NCBI GenBank assembly: GCA_963675055.2 | Contig: CAXXJE010000002.1 | Span: forward strand, 310,001 to 374,000 | Direction: 5' to 3' | Source: PGYT01 sp963675055 | GTDB taxonomy: Bacteria > Bacteroidota > Ignavibacteria > Ignavibacteriales > Melioribacteraceae | DNA length: 64,000 bases | In this document: piece after piece, positions 62,011 to 64,000 of the stretch | How the letters are laid out: each line of letters begins with the position of its first letter | Position numbering within the stretch: the stretch's first letter is position 1 | Translations under genes and position numbers: made by a program | The notes under the pieces: generated by a model | The model's input: the letters and a program-made list of their open reading frames with translations, nothing else | Told to the model about the DNA's origin: nothing | Databases searched by the model: none

Positions 62011-64000
62011 TTAGAATGGGTCCGATTTATAAGCTATTACAAAAATTATATTTTCCAGTTTAGTGCTATCAAGCGTATTTGTTGTTTTATTCATTATACT
62101 ATCCGGACAATTGCTTAAATCGAATATCAGTTTCCATGAAGCGGCAAAAGGATCTTTTTGATTACTAAGGTCTATTGCATCCGATTGAGTATCCGTTATA
62201 TTTACATCCAGTGGTGTGTTATCACCGATTTGAAGATCAAGATAATTATTGCCGGCCGCAGACTGCTGCCCCGCAACTTCAATTCTCAAAACACAGTTCT
62301 GGAGTACTACATTCTTCAGGTTTGGCAATACAATGCTGGGGTCGATATTAAACAACAAAGTCGACTTACTGTTTTGCGGAGCTTCAGTAAACAATTTGAA
62401 CCATGAGGAAGAAAAAGCCTGCTTCATTTCGTAAGACCTAAAGTTTATGTCCTGGTATTGCGACCCGCTTTTTGCATACAATTGTTCAACTGCTTTCCCG
62501 AAGTCGATTCCCCCATCGAGGGCAGTGTATTTTATCTTAATGATGATGTCGGATATACTATCAAAATTTACCCTGTTGGTTGAAGGAGGCATATTGAAAG
62601 TCCATAAAGATACCGCCCCTGTTCCTTCGAAAGGCAGATATCGTTCGTCTTCGAAGTTAAGCACAAATAAACCGGCATCATCAATTCCCGATGAGACAGC
62701 AATTTGCTGGTTCGGCACCCAATTCTCCCTGATTTCACCGCCCTGCGGCGCCGGTGGCTCATTCCCCGACGGATTATAACTTGTTCTATAGATTAAGTAA
62801 TCGACAGCCTTTGTATCAGGTTTGTTGAGAACAAAGTTACTGTTTTGAGTAAGTGTTGCTTTCAGCGTATCATACGGTCCGACAATTGCCGGGACGGTAA
62901 TAGATACAGACTTTATCTTTCGGCAGTAATGCCCGGGAAAATCGAAATCAAACATCTTCTGACTGAGCATAAAATTAAGGTTCCCCTTCGTCGCTCCGTC
63001 TTGTCCCCATTTAAATCCCGCAAATGCTAAAGGAAATTCCTTACGGATGGATACGGTTTTTTCGATCTCAAGCCTTCTGGTATTATTTTCAAGAAATGCC
63101 TTCTCCATTTGATTCAACGATAATGTAAGACCCTCGGCCGCAAGAAGTCCTTTATACAAACTATCCCAATAGCCGAAATTGATAAATTTATCTTCCCTGT
63201 CGAGTTCGAAGTTATATGCTGCTTGCGTGGATAAGGCCATGTTAAGAACCAGTTTATACGATTGGAAATAGACGGATGAAATTCTGGAAATCATCCATTG
63301 ATATAAGTCCTTGTTCGTAAACTTGGTTTTGAGGAAATTCTCCTCCTCGTCCGACTGCTCAATTTGTTTTTTCGTTATCGCCAGTTCTTGTTCGGCTATA
63401 GATATTTTTACTTCACACCCGGCAATCTGTTGATCAACCTGGTCCATTTCATACTGCGCAAGTTGTTCCTGAAATTCCCATTCGGAATTTCTTCTTTCAT
63501 AGCCGCCCATAGTTGCAAGTATTCCCGCAAGATGGGTCATCATACCGGCGATACTATCGCTTATCTGTGCACCGGCATTTATTGCATCACCGAATTTCAT
63601 ACCCCCATCGGAGAACCCGAAAATATTCGGCGCCAGATAACCGGCTATTGTAACACCTCTAATACCATTTGCAATTGCCTGGGGTATCATTGCTTCAGCC
63701 ATTAATACCAGGTTGGCGGCTTCAAATACATTAAGCCCGTTTTCTACTAAAGTCTTAAAGTGAGAGTTCCTGTATACAGCACCTTTTTTATTCTCCTGTA
63801 AAGCAGCCAGTTGCGTGTTCAAATCATCAATTTGTTTCTGCTTAATCATCAATGTCATATTCAGGATATTTCCTTCGTGCGTAGACCGCAACAAGGCTAA
63901 CGCTTCGGAATCATTTTTCTCCAGTATTGATAATAACTGGTTTCCCAGCTGGCTTAAAGTACCCAGCATCCCGTTCGTTTTTTCGAGCATGGTTTTGAAC
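62011..64000 (-). CDS. Tc-toxin TcA-like subunit, C-terminal part (N-terminus off the right edge)
   Basis: At least 662 codons open to the right edge; the true start lies outside. The visible part matches the C-terminal half of TcA proteins (TcdA/TcaB): coiled-coil channel segments (NDSEALALLRSTHEGNIL, IKQKQIDDLNTQLAALQ), the hydrophobic pore region with NIFGFSDGGMKFGDAI, long helices (EWEFQEQLAQYEMDQVDQQI) and the TcB-binding domain (GYWDSLYKGLLAAEGL, FDFPGHYCRKIKSVSITVP, ERYLPFEGTGAVSLWTF, SISDIIIKIKYTALDGG). TcA forms a pentameric bell that injects a toxin enzyme from a TcB-TcC cocoon. No TcB/TcC gene is seen downstream. The next gene is the Hint-peptidase. Confidence 0.9.
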   Translation of the reverse strand, partial: FKTMLEKTNGMLGTLSQLGNQLLSILEKNDSEALALLRSTHEGNILNMTLMIKQKQIDDLNTQLAALQENKKGAVYRNSHFKTLVENGLNVFEAANLVLMAEAMIPQAIANGIRGVTIAGYLAPNIFGFSDGGMKFGDAINAGAQISDSIAGMMTHLAGILATMGGYERRNSEWEFQEQLAQYEMDQVDQQIAGCEVKISIAEQELAITKKQIEQSDEEENFLKTKFTNKDLYQWMISRISSVYFQSYKLVLNMALSTQAAYNFELDREDKFINFGYWDSLYKGLLAAEGLTLSLNQMEKAFLENNTRRLEIEKTVSIRKEFPLAFAGFKWGQDGATKGNLNFMLSQKMFDFDFPGHYCRKIKSVSITVPAIVGPYDTLKATLTQNSNFVLNKPDTKAVDYLIYRTSYNPSGNEPPAPQGGEIRENWVPNQQIAVSSGIDDAGLFVLNFEDERYLPFEGTGAVSLWTFNMPPSTNRVNFDSISDIIIKIKYTALDGGIDFGKAVEQLYAKSGSQYQDINFRSYEMKQAFSSSWFKLFTEAPQNSKSTLLFNIDPSIVLPNLKNVVLQNCVLRIEVAGQQSAAGNNYLDLQIGDNTPLDVNITDTQSDAIDLSNQKDPFAASWKLIFDLSNCPDSIMNKTTNTLDSTKLENIIFVIAYKSDPF

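Noticed and set aside
1..64000. CRISPR array, rRNA or tRNA genes
   Set aside because: No regularly spaced repeats, no conserved rRNA segments and no foldable tRNA were found on reading both strands.

Overview
The window looks like a chromosomal piece of a moderately AT-rich member of the Bacteroidota/Chlorobi assemblage, most likely Ignavibacteria. The main clues are a type IX secretion (T9SS) type A sorting tail with the NYPNPFNP signature at 50.7-53.7 kb, a second decayed sorting tail at 48.8 kb, a TonB-dependent receptor paired with a DUF4249-type lipoprotein, a GT2/DUF4922 pair, many short-leader lipoproteins, and frequent TTG starts behind good Shine-Dalgarno sequences. Assignment to a class is inference; no rRNA or tRNA gene was seen.

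Layout. 1-1.9 kb: 5' part of a secreted DUF11-repeat surface protein that runs off the left edge, then about 1 kb without a gene. 2.9-9.1 kb (minus): RlmD-type rRNA methyltransferase, a small methyltransferase, a beta-lactamase-fold hydrolase and a large PAS sensor kinase. 9.3-14.4 kb (minus): glnA with an Lrp/AsnC regulator, then a TonB receptor with its lipoprotein. 14.6-20.2 kb: small envelope proteins, a COG3575 nucleotidyltransferase, a DUF2892 protein, a Spy-like protein and an M13 peptidase lipoprotein. 20.3-25 kb: a formylglycine-generating-enzyme-like protein flanked by palindromic repeats, a NatAB-like ABC exporter, and a ferredoxin-like protein convergent with an Rrf2 regulator. 25.3-27.8 kb: GT2 and DUF4922. 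27.8-32.6 kb (minus): a signalling operon of PAS kinase, NtrC-type regulator, STAS protein and REC-PP2C phosphatase. 33.7-39.1 kb: GH3 and GH5 glucan-degrading enzymes, an MFS exporter and a MerR regulator. 39.1-41.3 kb: an AT-rich patch with two unrecognised genes that looks inserted. 41.3-50.6 kb: Uup-like ABC-F protein, cold-shock-domain protein, GNAT, SGNH protein, B12-radical SAM enzyme, a decayed GH5 pseudogene and a haem-c sensor kinase. 50.7-54.8 kb: T9SS-exported FG-GAP protein and FKBP lipoprotein. 55-57.7 kb: larE-larB-larC for the nickel-pincer cofactor. 57.8-59.5 kb: second beta-lactamase-fold lipoprotein and bacterioferritin.

The most striking part is the right end (59.5-64 kb, minus strand). 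The C-terminal part of a Tc-toxin TcA-like subunit (pore-forming coiled coil plus TcB-binding domain) is followed after 66 bp by an unusual protein with a cysteine-rich head, a Hint domain, an HELGH metallopeptidase and an Ig-like tail, and then by a small cysteine-motif protein. No TcB/TcC (RHS) gene is present on the downstream side within the window. This arrangement is the best candidate here for an undescribed system.

The rest is a mixed free-living lifestyle: polysaccharide breakdown (GH3, GH5, the decayed GH5), TonB uptake, envelope signalling, nitrogen assimilation and iron storage.
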